In this document: positions 18,067-26,842 of the stretch, in pieces
Layout: every line of letters starts with the position of its first letter
How positions within the stretch are numbered: position 1 is the stretch's first letter
Source of the DNA: an uncultured Mollicutes bacterium
GTDB taxonomy: Bacteria > Bacillota_I > Bacilli_A > Acholeplasmatales > Anaeroplasmataceae
Direction of reading: 5' to 3'
Length of the DNA: 64,000 nt
Assembly: GCA_947174785.1 (NCBI GenBank)
Contig: CAMWKG010000001.1
Location: 1-64,000 of the forward strand
Notes under the pieces: model-generated
What the model saw: only the letters and a program-made list of their open reading frames with translations
What the model was told of the DNA's origin: nothing
The model's database searches: none
Made by a program: the position numbers and the translations under genes

Positions 18067-19238
18067 TGAAAAACTTTCAATATTATACTCCAACAAAGAT
18101 TTTTTTTGGTCGTGATGAAGAGAAGAAAGTTGGAGAGATTTTAACTGAATTTCAAGCTAAAAAAATTCTCCTTCATTATGGGAAATCCTCTGTGATAAAA
18201 AGTGGACTTTTAGATACGGTAAAGACTTCTTTAAAGAAAGCACAAATTGATTTTATAGAGCTTGGTGGAGTGGAACCAAATCCAAAATTAACTTTAGTTG
18301 AAAAGGGAATCAAGCTTGTCAAATCAGAGGGCATAGATTTCCTATTAGCTATTGGTGGTGGGTCAGTCATTGACTCTGCAAAATCGATTGCTGTAGGAGC
18401 GCTTGTTGATCATTCAACATGGCAATTTTCCACCCATGAAATGACCCCTAAAAAGGCAATTCCACTAGGGGTAATTTTAACCCTTGCTGCAAGTGGATCA
18501 GATATGTCTGATTCATGTGTAATTACGAATGATAAAACAAAAGAAAAAAGAGGCTTTAATAGTCCATTAAATAGACCTAAATTTGCAATATTAAATCCGG
18601 AATTAACCTATACAGTTTCACCCTATCAAACGGCCTGTGGAATTGTAGATATTATGATGCATACTTTAGAAAGATTTATCTCTTCAGGAGAGCCTAGCGA
18701 GCCTACAGATTCTATAGCAATCGGATTGTTAAAATCTGTATATCAAGCTGGTCAAAGGGTTATGAAAAATCCAAAAGATTATGAAGCTAGAGCAACCCTA
18801 TTATGGGCAAATAGTTTATCACATAATGGATTGACCTCCTGTGGCAGATCCTTTGTTATGTCAGTTCATCAACTAGAGCATGAGGTTAGTGGAATGTTTG
18901 ATGAAGTTGCTCATGGAGCTGGACTTGCAGTTTTATGGCCAGCTTGGGCTAAGCTAGCATATCCAAATGCTAAGGATAGATTCAAACGATTTGTCTATGA
19001 AGTTCTTGAAATTAAACCCACGGATTCCTTAGACAAAGATATTATAAATGGAATTGAAAAATTTAAAGAATTCTTTAAAAAAATTGGAATGCCAACCAGT
19101 TTAAAAGAATTAAATATAACAGAAGAGGACATAAAAAAATTAGCCATAAATGTTACCTTCAATCATACAAGAATTATAAAAGATGTAATAGAAATCGACG
19201 AGGCAATGGCCTTGAAAATCTATCGTGAAGCTCTCTAA
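18066..19238 (+). CDS. Iron-containing alcohol dehydrogenase (BDH/YqhD-like)
   Basis: 390 residues. The nucleotide-binding region has GGGSVIDSAKSIA near residue 97. The metal ligands Asp and His are in GIVDIMMHTLER and the HQLEHEVS and DEVAHGAGLAVLWP blocks. Relatives are NADPH-dependent butanol or broad-range aldehyde reductases. It sits immediately after deoB, where B. subtilis has pupG. A link to aldehydes from deoxyribose-5-phosphate is possible but only inferred. The start overlaps the deoB stop; a GTG at 18063 is an alternative. Confidence 0.9.
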   Translation: MKNFQYYTPTKIFFGRDEEKKVGEILTEFQAKKILLHYGKSSVIKSGLLDTVKTSLKKAQIDFIELGGVEPNPKLTLVEKGIKLVKSEGIDFLLAIGGGSVIDSAKSIAVGALVDHSTWQFSTHEMTPKKAIPLGVILTLAASGSDMSDSCVITNDKTKEKRGFNSPLNRPKFAILNPELTYTVSPYQTACGIVDIMMHTLERFISSGEPSEPTDSIAIGLLKSVYQAGQRVMKNPKDYEARATLLWANSLSHNGLTSCGRSFVMSVHQLEHEVSGMFDEVAHGAGLAVLWPAWAKLAYPNAKDRFKRFVYEVLEIKPTDSLDKDIINGIEKFKEFFKKIGMPTSLKELNITEEDIKKLAINVTFNHTRIIKDVIEIDEAMALKIYREAL

Positions 19239-19250
19239 ATTCATCTTATA

Positions 19251-19279
19251 AGATAGTCCATAAAGGGCTATCTTTTTTT
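19251..19279 (+). terminator. Terminator of the hemW-xerD-deoB-ADH run
   Basis: AGATAGTCC, a 5-base loop, GGGCTATCT and seven Ts. Confidence 0.85.
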
Positions 19280-20059
19280 ATGGAAAAAAATATTTCGAAT
19301 CGCAACTAGTTTTAAAAACTAAATCAATTGATAAGTAAAATATCAATATAAGTTATAGGAAAAAAGATAAATAATAAATTAAAATATACATAAATAATGT
19401 CACATTTAATTGTATACTAAAAGTGGAAAAAATAGAGGATCACGCACTGGCAAACTGAAATTGCATATGTCGATTGGGCGTGATGCTCAAAATTTATAAA
19501 AGAAATTTCATGTAGAAATTCTGCGAAAATTAGATATCGAAAAGTGAGATATTTTAGATTAAAAAATTAAGAGCCTAAAAATGCGTCTGTGGTTTTGACA
19601 CATTAACCTAAAACATCCAAAAAAGCAGTAAGCAATCAAAAATATACTTTTCCACACATAATCAAAATATCGCAGAATTTCAATGTATTTTAGTGGTTAA
19701 CATAATATATATTATAGGAAGTAATTTGTGTTTTGAAAAAGGCCTTCTTTGGATTTGAAAAATATATTCAGCAGTATACTTGATGTTGTTTTTTAGCACC
19801 AAATGAGCTTATACGTAAGATTAAACACCACCACTTTTGTATAATTGATGTAGTTTAACAAAGAAACCTAAATTATATTAGCAATCGACAAATCATTTTA
19901 TGGGTGTTTATCCACTTTGCTGTCTAAAAACCTCATATTCAAGGGATTTGCCTCTTCTTTTGTATTGTCGAAAAAAAATATACTTCTTCCACTTCTCTTT
20001 TTAAAAATGGGGGATTTCGTTTTGCCTTTCATTAGCAAAGTTGAACGTGCCCTGCCAAA
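19280..20059. other. Gene-free stretch with long-range complementary segments
   Basis: No credible reading frame on either strand. On the plus strand there is a TATACT box at 19413-19418, then GTGGAAAA (19423-19430), which can pair with TTTTCCAC (19648-19655). ATCACGC (19439-19445) pairs with GCGTGAT (19478-19484). GAAATTCTGCGA (19515-19526) pairs perfectly with TCGCAGAATTTC (19670-19681), and this crosses the first helix. A TATACTT(N)TTCCAC-like string recurs near 19643 and 19979. It could be a large structured RNA or the decayed remains of a mobile element. Confidence 0.45.
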
Positions 20060-20086
20060 AATAAAAAGGAAGATTGCTCTTCCTTA
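20060..20086 (-). terminator. Terminator of the Fic-like gene
   Basis: On the minus strand AAGGAAGA, a GCAA loop, TCTTCCTT and a T-rich tail begin at the stop codon. Confidence 0.8.
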
Positions 20087-21163
20087 ATGTTTGTCACCAA
20101 GATAGTCAAAGATACTGACTTGTCGATTATTCGGATCGAATGTTTCATCATCAATTATCCTTATCCATGTTGCGGATCGTCCAGTTCCATTTGGACGAAT
20201 CTTATTTTCTTTTTTTAGATTTTCTAAAGCTCGATTGATGGTTGAATCAGATAAGTATGGATTTTTAATTCTGATTTCTTCCTTAGTGAAGACATTTCCC
20301 ATCTTAAGAATTGAGCTTTCAACACTCTCAATTTTTTTGATGCTTTTATCGAAACTGTATATGGATCTTTTGGATTCTATTTCATTGTAACCTTTTAATA
20401 GCAACTGTATAGTTAAGCGATTGAGTATGGCTGTTTGAGCAAATCCTGTTTCCCAATTGAAGCTAGCAGATACTACTGCACTCTTGAATTCTTCTTCATG
20501 ATTTAGATAAAGTTCGAAGAAGCTTATATATTTAAAGACATTAAATCTTTCTCTAAATAGTAAGCAGTAATATATCAACAAGCACATGAATTCATTCTCG
20601 TCATTGAAAATTCTGACATTTGAGATATCTACAAAAAGGTTTGTAGCTAGTTGAGTTCCTTCTACTTGATTGCTTTTCATAAGCTTTTTATAAAGGCTTA
20701 AAAGCTCCTCAAATGTGTTCCTTAATGACACTCTTTTTTTCTCTCTTAAAAGGTTCACCTGAACCTCTTCAATTCGGGTTCCAAATCCAACCTCTTTTAT
20801 GCCTCCAAAAATGCGTTTTGCAAGTGCTAAAAATTCATTAGATGTGAGCTCTAAATCGTTCCCTCTTGACTGAAGAATTTTGAACACTTCTTTGAGGTTT
20901 GCTAGAATCTTTTCATCATTTGTTTTTGGAGTGCTATTTTTTTGAATTATAAGCCTGGATCTATTTTCTGTAATTTGTAAATTTAATACTTTTGCAGCAA
21001 AGAAAGTATCCTTTTCTATAGTGTCTTTTATGATGGTTTGCATATCAGTTTTAAAGATGTCTTCATAGTAGAAATCTTTTCCTTTAAAACGATAGAGATT
21101 GGTTAAGTCCATCACTAGATCACTTGGGTAACTGATACGCTGCATATTCTCTAGACTATACAT
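20084..21163 (-). CDS. Fic-like protein lacking the Fic catalytic motif
   Basis: 359 residues, the size of many Fic proteins. The stretch near residues 205-255 (KYISFFELYL, then SASFNWETG) resembles the helices that follow the Fic active site. The C-terminal part (LSDSTINRALENLKKE, then GTGRSATWI) resembles the winged helix at the end of Fic proteins. The HPFx(D/E)GNGR motif that would transfer AMP is absent; DISNVRIFNDEN stands in its place. It may be an inactive or regulatory relative. It has its own ribosome site (AGGAAGTGAT) and terminator and stands alone beside a long gene-free region. The family call is tentative. Confidence 0.5.
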   Translation of the reverse strand: MYSLENMQRISYPSDLVMDLTNLYRFKGKDFYYEDIFKTDMQTIIKDTIEKDTFFAAKVLNLQITENRSRLIIQKNSTPKTNDEKILANLKEVFKILQSRGNDLELTSNEFLALAKRIFGGIKEVGFGTRIEEVQVNLLREKKRVSLRNTFEELLSLYKKLMKSNQVEGTQLATNLFVDISNVRIFNDENEFMCLLIYYCLLFRERFNVFKYISFFELYLNHEEEFKSAVVSASFNWETGFAQTAILNRLTIQLLLKGYNEIESKRSIYSFDKSIKKIESVESSILKMGNVFTKEEIRIKNPYLSDSTINRALENLKKENKIRPNGTGRSATWIRIIDDETFDPNNRQVSIFDYLGDKH

Positions 21164-21229
21164 TTTATCACTTCCTAGTTTCTCCTAAATTATAACAAAA
21201 AAAGACCCATAAAACAAGTCATTTTATAT

Positions 21230-21255
21230 AAGAAAAAGGACGCTTCTTGCGTCCC
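21230..21255 (-). terminator. Terminator of the uridine-kinase-like gene
   Basis: On the minus strand GGACGC, an AAGAA loop, GCGTCC and a T run. Confidence 0.85.
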
Positions 21256-21260
21256 TTAAA

Positions 21261-22907
21261 TTAGCACTTATCTTTAGTATAGAAAATGGAATCTCCTATA
21301 AATTCTCTTATGATAGAATTACATGGAATCCACTTGTCTGAAATATCGGTGAAATACTTTAAAAATTTAACTAAACGATTGGCCTGAATAAAGTATGGAC
21401 TTTCTGTATCTACAGCCTCTAAAAGTGGCAATGCATGCTTCTTTAAAACACATAGTTCATAGGATAATTCTGAGTTAAATACGAAGTCAGCATTGGACTG
21501 ATGAGGATAGATCCATTTGAATTCTCCTCTTCTTACGCTAGGCCACATTTCTAGTGTCTGTTCACAACTAGAATTTCTTGTTTCAAAATCTCTTACCATT
21601 CTTCTAATCAATCGAATATCAGATAGAGAAATTGGATTATGGTCATCAATATGGAGTTGTGCCTGTGGAGCAATATATACCTTAAATTTTAATTCTGCAG
21701 GAATAGATGGGGTTAATTCATCGTTTAATGCATGAATACCTTCTATCATAATTGGCTGATGCTTACCAAGTTTTACAGGCTCTCCAAAGCTTCTAGATTG
21801 AGTTTTGAAGTTGTATTTAGGTAAAGCTACCTCTTCTCCATTGATAAGCTTATAAATCACTTCATCAAAGAGCTTACGATCAAGCGCATCAATATGTTCA
21901 AAATCTGGTTTTCCATATTCATCTATAGGAGCCATATGGCCTTGGTTATAGAAATCATCTACACTAATCATTAATGGATCGATACCTAAAGATTTTAATT
22001 GGATTTTTAAACGATTAGTGAAGGTGGTTTTTCCACTAGAGGATGGACCTGCAACTGCAATTAAACGTAAGGTATCAATGTCACGCGCAATTTTTTCTCC
22101 TAAAGCTGCAAGCTGATTATTGTGACGAGTTTCACAAATGTTGATAAACTCTAGGGCCTTTCCCTGTTCTATAATTTCATTCATTTGAGATATATAGCTA
22201 GCTGTAGTAATATTCCCCCAACGATTGGCTTCTCTTAAAGCATTTTGGAATACTCTTTCATCCTCAAATGGTGGAATTTCTCCTTTATTTTCTGCACGTG
22301 GATACTGGATAATGAATCCTGGTGCATAAAGTCTGAAATTATATGCTGTTATATAACCTGTTGATGGGAGCATATATCCAAACATATAGTTTTTATAGCC
22401 TCCACATTCATACATATGAACTGTAGATTCCTTTCTGTAGGTTAAAATCTTTGCTTTATCCTTAAATCCTATCTCATTATAGTATTGATTTGCCTCTTCT
22501 TTTGAGATGCTGAAGCGCTTAATAGGTAAATCCTGAGCTATAATGCTATCCAATTCAGCCTTTATTTTATCCAAATCTGCCTGCATAAATGCATGATTAA
22601 TATTAGAAACACTTGCAAAAATGGATCTAGATACACTGTAGTTAAATATAACCTTAGCCTTAGGATAAACCTTTTGGATAGCCATAATAACTAAGTATCT
22701 AAGTGTTGATTGATATATTGTGGTTGCTTCTGTATCTGTCAAGGTTAAAAGCTCAATATTACAATCTTTATCTACAATATAATCCAACTCACGAATTCGA
22801 TTGTTAATTTTTGCAGCTTGATATTGGTATTTATCTCCTTCTATAAGCTCCGATACGCGTACAGGTGCATTCTTAATTATTGTTTTGTTTTGAATTTGTA
22901 TTTTCAT
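21261..22907 (-). CDS. Uridine-kinase-like protein with threonyl-tRNA-synthetase-like N-terminus
   Basis: 548 residues. The N-terminal half (about 1-270) resembles the TGS and second additional domains of ThrRS, including an HAFMQADL-like stretch. The C-terminal half is a P-loop kinase of the uridine kinase/phosphoribulokinase class, with Walker A GPSSSGKTTF near residue 288 and ISVDDFYNQG. Such fusions occur across Firmicutes and Thermotoga, annotated only as nucleoside kinase. The substrate of this one is unknown. A long leader and an extended -10 box (TGCTATAAT on the minus strand near 23056-23064) lie upstream. Confidence 0.85.
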   Translation of the reverse strand: MKIQIQNKTIIKNAPVRVSELIEGDKYQYQAAKINNRIRELDYIVDKDCNIELLTLTDTEATTIYQSTLRYLVIMAIQKVYPKAKVIFNYSVSRSIFASVSNINHAFMQADLDKIKAELDSIIAQDLPIKRFSISKEEANQYYNEIGFKDKAKILTYRKESTVHMYECGGYKNYMFGYMLPSTGYITAYNFRLYAPGFIIQYPRAENKGEIPPFEDERVFQNALREANRWGNITTASYISQMNEIIEQGKALEFINICETRHNNQLAALGEKIARDIDTLRLIAVAGPSSSGKTTFTNRLKIQLKSLGIDPLMISVDDFYNQGHMAPIDEYGKPDFEHIDALDRKLFDEVIYKLINGEEVALPKYNFKTQSRSFGEPVKLGKHQPIMIEGIHALNDELTPSIPAELKFKVYIAPQAQLHIDDHNPISLSDIRLIRRMVRDFETRNSSCEQTLEMWPSVRRGEFKWIYPHQSNADFVFNSELSYELCVLKKHALPLLEAVDTESPYFIQANRLVKFLKYFTDISDKWIPCNSIIREFIGDSIFYTKDKC

Positions 22908-23540
22908 TATAATTCCTCCTTTTCAAATTCATACTAGTTTTATAAATAAGAATTTATATTTTTTATAATCAAATATAAATTTTATAATTATCCGATAATC
23001 TAGTTTGCAACACTAGTTACCATTTGAAATTTGTTTCTTCGGTATCGTGGGTATCAATTATAGCATATTCAATAAAAAAATGCTAGCATTAAAAAGCTTG
23101 TTTTCAATTGACAGTTTATATTTGATGAAAATTATGTTTAAAAATGGCGTATTTTGAGCAATCGAGATGGGCATTCCCTCATAACCATGATTTTCGATTT
23201 GTATTTTCGCGTTTGGCTATTTTTTATGCCTGTTTCTTTCTTGGCTTAAAATTTGCTTTATTTCCATTTTTACTTGAATTCTATTATTTATGCATGAAAT
23301 AGGAAAAAACGCCTAAAACGGCTTATTTTGGGCCTTATTTTCGATGTTTATGGCTCCGCTTCTTATGGAAACAAATTTAGAAGCTTTATCCTATTTTTCT
23401 ATGCAAATTTATGTCAAAATCGCTTTTTTTGATGTTTTTCAGATATAATCTAGTCATAAAGAAAAGATAATAAATTTTGATTGTACAAATATAACGCTTT
23501 ATATTAATATATTATTTAGTTATAAATACTAGATAGTGTT
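22908..23540. other. Long AT-rich spacer before the kinase-like gene
   Basis: About 630 bases without a convincing gene. The part nearest the kinase gene is probably its leader; on the minus strand it includes CTAGT/ACTAG and ATTATC/GATAAT hairpins near 22989-23016. Further out, GCAT (23292-23295) with ATGC (23401-23404) and AATAGGA (23298-23304) with TCCTATT (23389-23395) enclose about 85 bases. A 52-codon frame at 23144-23302 is hydrophobic but has no ribosome site, so I do not call it. Confidence 0.5.
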
Positions 23541-23545
23541 TGAAA

Positions 23546-23570
23546 TAAAAAATCTCTCCAGAGAGAGACT
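23546..23570 (-). terminator. spoIVA terminator
   Basis: On the minus strand a TCTCTC/GAGAGA hairpin just after the spoIVA stop is followed by six Ts. Confidence 0.7.
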
Positions 23571-23572
23571 TC

Positions 23573-25039
23573 TTATAAGATGATTGCAATTAAATTATTG
23601 TGATTAGAATTCATAATCTTATCAAGAACATTTTTAATCTTATCCTTAGATTTATCAGGTAGACCATGAATTTTTGACTTCATAGAGTCATTTACGATAT
23701 CAGAAAGCTTTTTACCGAAGAATTCCTTGTTCCATAGAGCTTCTTCATCTCCATCACTATTCAAGCTTTCCATAAGCATTCTAGATTGATCCTCTGAACC
23801 GATGATTGGTGTAAAGGAAGATTCTAAGTCAACTGCAATCATATGGATGCATGATGCCTTTGCAGAAAGCTTTACTCCATACATACCATTCTTCTTGACC
23901 ACTTCAGGTGGTAAAAGATGCATATCAGCAATTCTAGGCACTGAAACACCATATCCGGTTTGTTTAGCTTCTAGGATGGCTGAATTTACCTCTTCATACA
24001 CTTCATTTGCCTTTTTAGACTGATATAGATAGCTGATGAAATCTTTTCTAGTCTCACAATACTTTCCAAGAAGTAAATCTACTATCTCCTTGTACTTAGA
24101 ATCATCTAAGTCTAAAACAATGCTTGCTTTTCCTGTAGATGCTTCTAAAAGTTCAAGTTTAACGTCTGAGAATTGATTTGTATTTCTAAGCTCTTTACAG
24201 ATATTAGAAACATCCTTGACCTTTTTATACTTCATTTCAACATCCTGGATTGTATCCATAATGTTTTTCTTTAAAGGAATGTCTTCCCCAATAGCATCAA
24301 TATAATCAGGTAAAGAAATTTCTAAATCAGAAATTGGAAATTCTTCTAAAGCTCTGGATAGAACTAGATTAGCATCCTCTTGAGTCATTTTTAAAGCAGA
24401 TAAGCAAACTACATTTACTTCATACTTAGATTCTAAGTCCTTTGCTAGAGCCTGTGCCTTTGGATCGTTGGGATCTTTTGTATTTAATACAATGACAAAT
24501 GGCTTATTCATTTCCTTCATCTTAGGGATAAGCTTTTCTTCAATCTCCTGATATTCTCCTCTTGTAAATTCACTAAAGGATCCATCTGAGGTTACATAGA
24601 TTCCTAAATTGGAATGATTGAAGATTACCTTTTCGGTACCTATTGATGCTGCCTCTTGGAATGGGATAGCCTCGTTATACCAAGGTGTTTTTACAAGTCT
24701 TGGTTCTGCATCTGTTCCAAATCCTTCAGCAGATGGTATGATTTCCCCTACACAATCCACAAATCTTAAATTCATTACTGTGTTATTCACATTTAATTCA
24801 ATAGAAGTTGAGGGAATAAATTTTGGCTCTACAGTCATTATCTGCTTACCCTCTGCCGTTTGTGGTAGTTCATCTAAGATTTTATGCTTCATAAATTCAT
24901 CTTCGACATTAGGTAAAATCAACAATTTAAAAAACGAATTAATTAAAGTTGACTTTCCACTTCTGCAAGAACCAACAAATCCAATAAATAAATCACTCTT
25001 CATTCTATTTGATAAGCTAATTAATGCCTCATCATTCAT
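23573..25039 (-). CDS. spoIVA: Stage IV sporulation protein A (coat morphogenetic ATPase)
   Basis: 488 residues against about 492 in B. subtilis. SpoIVA is made in the mother cell, hydrolyses ATP to polymerise on the forespore surface, and forms the base on which the coat assembles. Walker A is GSCRSGKSTL near residue 23. A sensor-type threonine region (FTRGEYQEIEEKLIPKM), the VVLNTKDP motif, and a middle and C-terminal domain ending in NLIAIIL are all in place. The ribosome site (GAGGAGGAA) is strong. A candidate sigma-E promoter lies upstream, as expected for this gene. The rest of the coat machinery is elsewhere, apart from a CotZ-type gene at 61.5 kb. Confidence 0.95.
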   Translation of the reverse strand: MNDEALISLSNRMKSDLFIGFVGSCRSGKSTLINSFFKLLILPNVEDEFMKHKILDELPQTAEGKQIMTVEPKFIPSTSIELNVNNTVMNLRFVDCVGEIIPSAEGFGTDAEPRLVKTPWYNEAIPFQEAASIGTEKVIFNHSNLGIYVTSDGSFSEFTRGEYQEIEEKLIPKMKEMNKPFVIVLNTKDPNDPKAQALAKDLESKYEVNVVCLSALKMTQEDANLVLSRALEEFPISDLEISLPDYIDAIGEDIPLKKNIMDTIQDVEMKYKKVKDVSNICKELRNTNQFSDVKLELLEASTGKASIVLDLDDSKYKEIVDLLLGKYCETRKDFISYLYQSKKANEVYEEVNSAILEAKQTGYGVSVPRIADMHLLPPEVVKKNGMYGVKLSAKASCIHMIAVDLESSFTPIIGSEDQSRMLMESLNSDGDEEALWNKEFFGKKLSDIVNDSMKSKIHGLPDKSKDKIKNVLDKIMNSNHNNLIAIIL

Positions 25040-25066
25040 ATAAATTCCTCCTCGTTAGTCATAGAA

Positions 25067-25095
25067 ATCCTATGTACTAAGTATTTCAAATATTC
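25067..25095 (-). promoter_or_regulatory. Candidate sigma-E promoter of spoIVA
   Basis: On the minus strand GAATATT, 14 bases, CATAGGAT. The B. subtilis sigma-E consensus is about KMATATT, 14-15 bases, CATACAnT. Its position, about 30 bases before the spoIVA start, fits the known mother-cell control of this gene. Confidence 0.55.
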
Positions 25096-25141
25096 CTATA
25101 TTGAAAAGAAATCTATAATCCTTTATTAATTTTTAATAAAG

Positions 25142-25240
25142 AAAAAATCATCCGAAAATCGGATGACTGTGATTTTAAAGCGTGTGTGTGATCTCATGAG
25201 TAAATTGGGAGATAATATATAGTGCGAAATCACACACACT
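25142..25240 (-). ncRNA. Candidate small RNA upstream of spoIVA
   Basis: On the minus strand an 11-bp perfect helix (25229-25239 with 25182-25192, GTGTGTGTGAT on one side) with an inner ATCTC/GAGAT pair is followed by a clean terminator: CATCCGA, a TTT loop, TCGGATG (25149-25165) and a T run. It lies between the dipeptidase and spoIVA, has no reading frame, and could be a free RNA of about 100 bases or a leader. The promoter is weak (TATATT near 25243-25248). Its family is unknown. Confidence 0.4.
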
Positions 25241-25344
25241 TATAATATACAACATTTTTTTCTAAAAATAAAGAGTTTTTTTCATTTTTTTTAACTTTTT
25301 TTCATTTTTTTATTAAAATCGACAGCAAAATCTCTATTTTTTCT

Positions 25345-26331
25345 TTAATTTTCTACAATTTCAGGCATATTAGCAGCTAAAACACGTAAAAAATTCTTAT
25401 ATGCAATTCGCTCGATTTCATCTTCTGTGAAGCCTTGATGGCGCATCTCTTCAAAAAGCTTAGGCATAAATGAAGCATTTTCCATACGAATATTGGGATC
25501 AATTCCATCAAAATCGCTTCCTAGGGCAATCACATCTACACCTGCAAGTCTTTTTATATATTTCATATGCTTAATGAGGCAGGAAATCGTATTTCTTCCT
25601 TCTTCCTCATCTTCATCTAAGAAGGCTGCACAAAAGTTCATTCCCATTACTCCACCATTTGCCTTTAGCTTTAGAATCATTTCATCTGTAAGATTTCTTA
25701 CATGATTACATACTCCTCTAGCATTGGAATGACTTGCAACAATGGGCTTAGACGAATATTTTAAGCAATCATAAAAACCTTTGTCAGAAAGATGTGAAAC
25801 ATCAACAATGATTCCTAAACGATTCATTTCCTTTACCATTTGAATTCCATATTCTGTTAACCCCTCTTCTGTGTTTGGAGTTTTAAAATCAGGATGCTCT
25901 GACAATGTAAAATTGGGATGTCCAACTCCATTTTCAAAATTCCAGTTCAGGCAAATCATTCTAACTCCTAGACGATAGAATGTTCTTAAGTTGGCTAGAT
26001 TTGACTCTGTTACTCCGCCCTCTTCTATAGTAAGCAGGCTAGAAAGCTTCCCTTCCTTTTGATTTTTAGCTATATCAGAGTAGCTTAATACTGGAGCTAT
26101 AATTTCCTTATACTTATTGAGTTCCTCATAGTAGCGGTCAATCATCTGAATGCAGTACTCGAAGGGCTTAGGTGTTTTTTTAAGATATACAAACATCGCA
26201 AAGCATTGGAGTAGGCAATTTCCTTCCTTTAAATGCTTTAAATTGATTTGAAGAGGAGCATCTAAAAGATGAACACCTTCATCTTTCATTAGCTCTGATA
26301 TCGTATCACAATGCAAATCAATGTAGTTCAT
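25345..26331 (-). CDS. Membrane dipeptidase (peptidase M19)
   Basis: 328 residues. The renal-dipeptidase family motif DLHCDT opens the protein, and LNWNFENGVGHPN near residue 142, DVSHLSDKGF near 183, ASHSNARG near 203 and ALGSDFDGI near 272 follow. These supply the binuclear zinc ligands. The family cleaves dipeptides or related amides. It overlaps the flavoprotein gene by 14 bases and is the last gene of a three-gene operon. Confidence 0.92.
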   Translation of the reverse strand: MNYIDLHCDTISELMKDEGVHLLDAPLQINLKHLKEGNCLLQCFAMFVYLKKTPKPFEYCIQMIDRYYEELNKYKEIIAPVLSYSDIAKNQKEGKLSSLLTIEEGGVTESNLANLRTFYRLGVRMICLNWNFENGVGHPNFTLSEHPDFKTPNTEEGLTEYGIQMVKEMNRLGIIVDVSHLSDKGFYDCLKYSSKPIVASHSNARGVCNHVRNLTDEMILKLKANGGVMGMNFCAAFLDEDEEEGRNTISCLIKHMKYIKRLAGVDVIALGSDFDGIDPNIRMENASFMPKLFEEMRHQGFTEDEIERIAYKNFLRVLAANMPEIVEN

Positions 26332-26842
26332 TATATTCCTCCGTTACTAAAAATTGTCTTATTTCACATACAAACATTGTATGAAGATCTCCATTCGGAT
26401 AGTACTGTGTCTTTATATCCTCTGGTAAGTTTTCGTAAGGTAAATCAATAGAATAGAGCTTCTTCATCTTAAAACAATAGGTAGCCTGTCTAATGTATGC
26501 TCCATCATAATCAGGATCATAGGTATAAGAAAGGTTTGCGGTTTTCATTTTATCCTCATTTTTTCCTGAGTGTGTTCCAATATATAAGACACTTTCTTTA
26601 TATTTTTCATCCAGAAATGAAAGAGTAACACTTTCACTTTTCTCTAAAAAGGAATAGGTATGTCTTGATTTTCTTACAAAAAGATAGGCAACATCCTTTC
26701 CCCATAAAACACCTATTCCACCCCAGGATACAGTTAAGCAATTAAAGCCTATGGTTTTATCTCCTGCTGTTAGGATAGCATTTTTCTGCTTTAAATCGTT
26801 AAAAATATTCTCTTTATAATATGTATCTAGTTTTTTAATCAT
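26318..26842 (-). CDS. Flavin-reductase-like FMN-binding protein
   Basis: 174 residues. The stretch ILTAGD, FNCLTVSWGGIGVLWGKDVAYLFVRKSR and SVTLSFL follows the flavin reductase-like split-barrel domain. Members bind FMN and reduce flavins or act as two-component oxidase partners. The specific substrate is unknown. Start and stop overlap the neighbours (ATGA with the upstream protease gene), so the three proteins are translationally coupled. Confidence 0.8.
   Translation of the reverse strand: MIKKLDTYYKENIFNDLKQKNAILTAGDKTIGFNCLTVSWGGIGVLWGKDVAYLFVRKSRHTYSFLEKSESVTLSFLDEKYKESVLYIGTHSGKNEDKMKTANLSYTYDPDYDGAYIRQATYCFKMKKLYSIDLPYENLPEDIKTQYYPNGDLHTMFVCEIRQFLVTEEYNELH

Noticed and set aside
19439-19490. 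Resemblance of a CACGCAC...GGCAAAC stretch to a c-di-GMP (GEMM-I) riboswitch
   Set aside because: The first few bases match, but the second conserved block (CGCAAAGCC and the GGUAGGUAGC region) is missing.
23144-23302. 52-codon hydrophobic reading frame
   Set aside because: No ribosome site, and the amino-acid make-up is dominated by Phe, as expected from translated AT-rich spacer.
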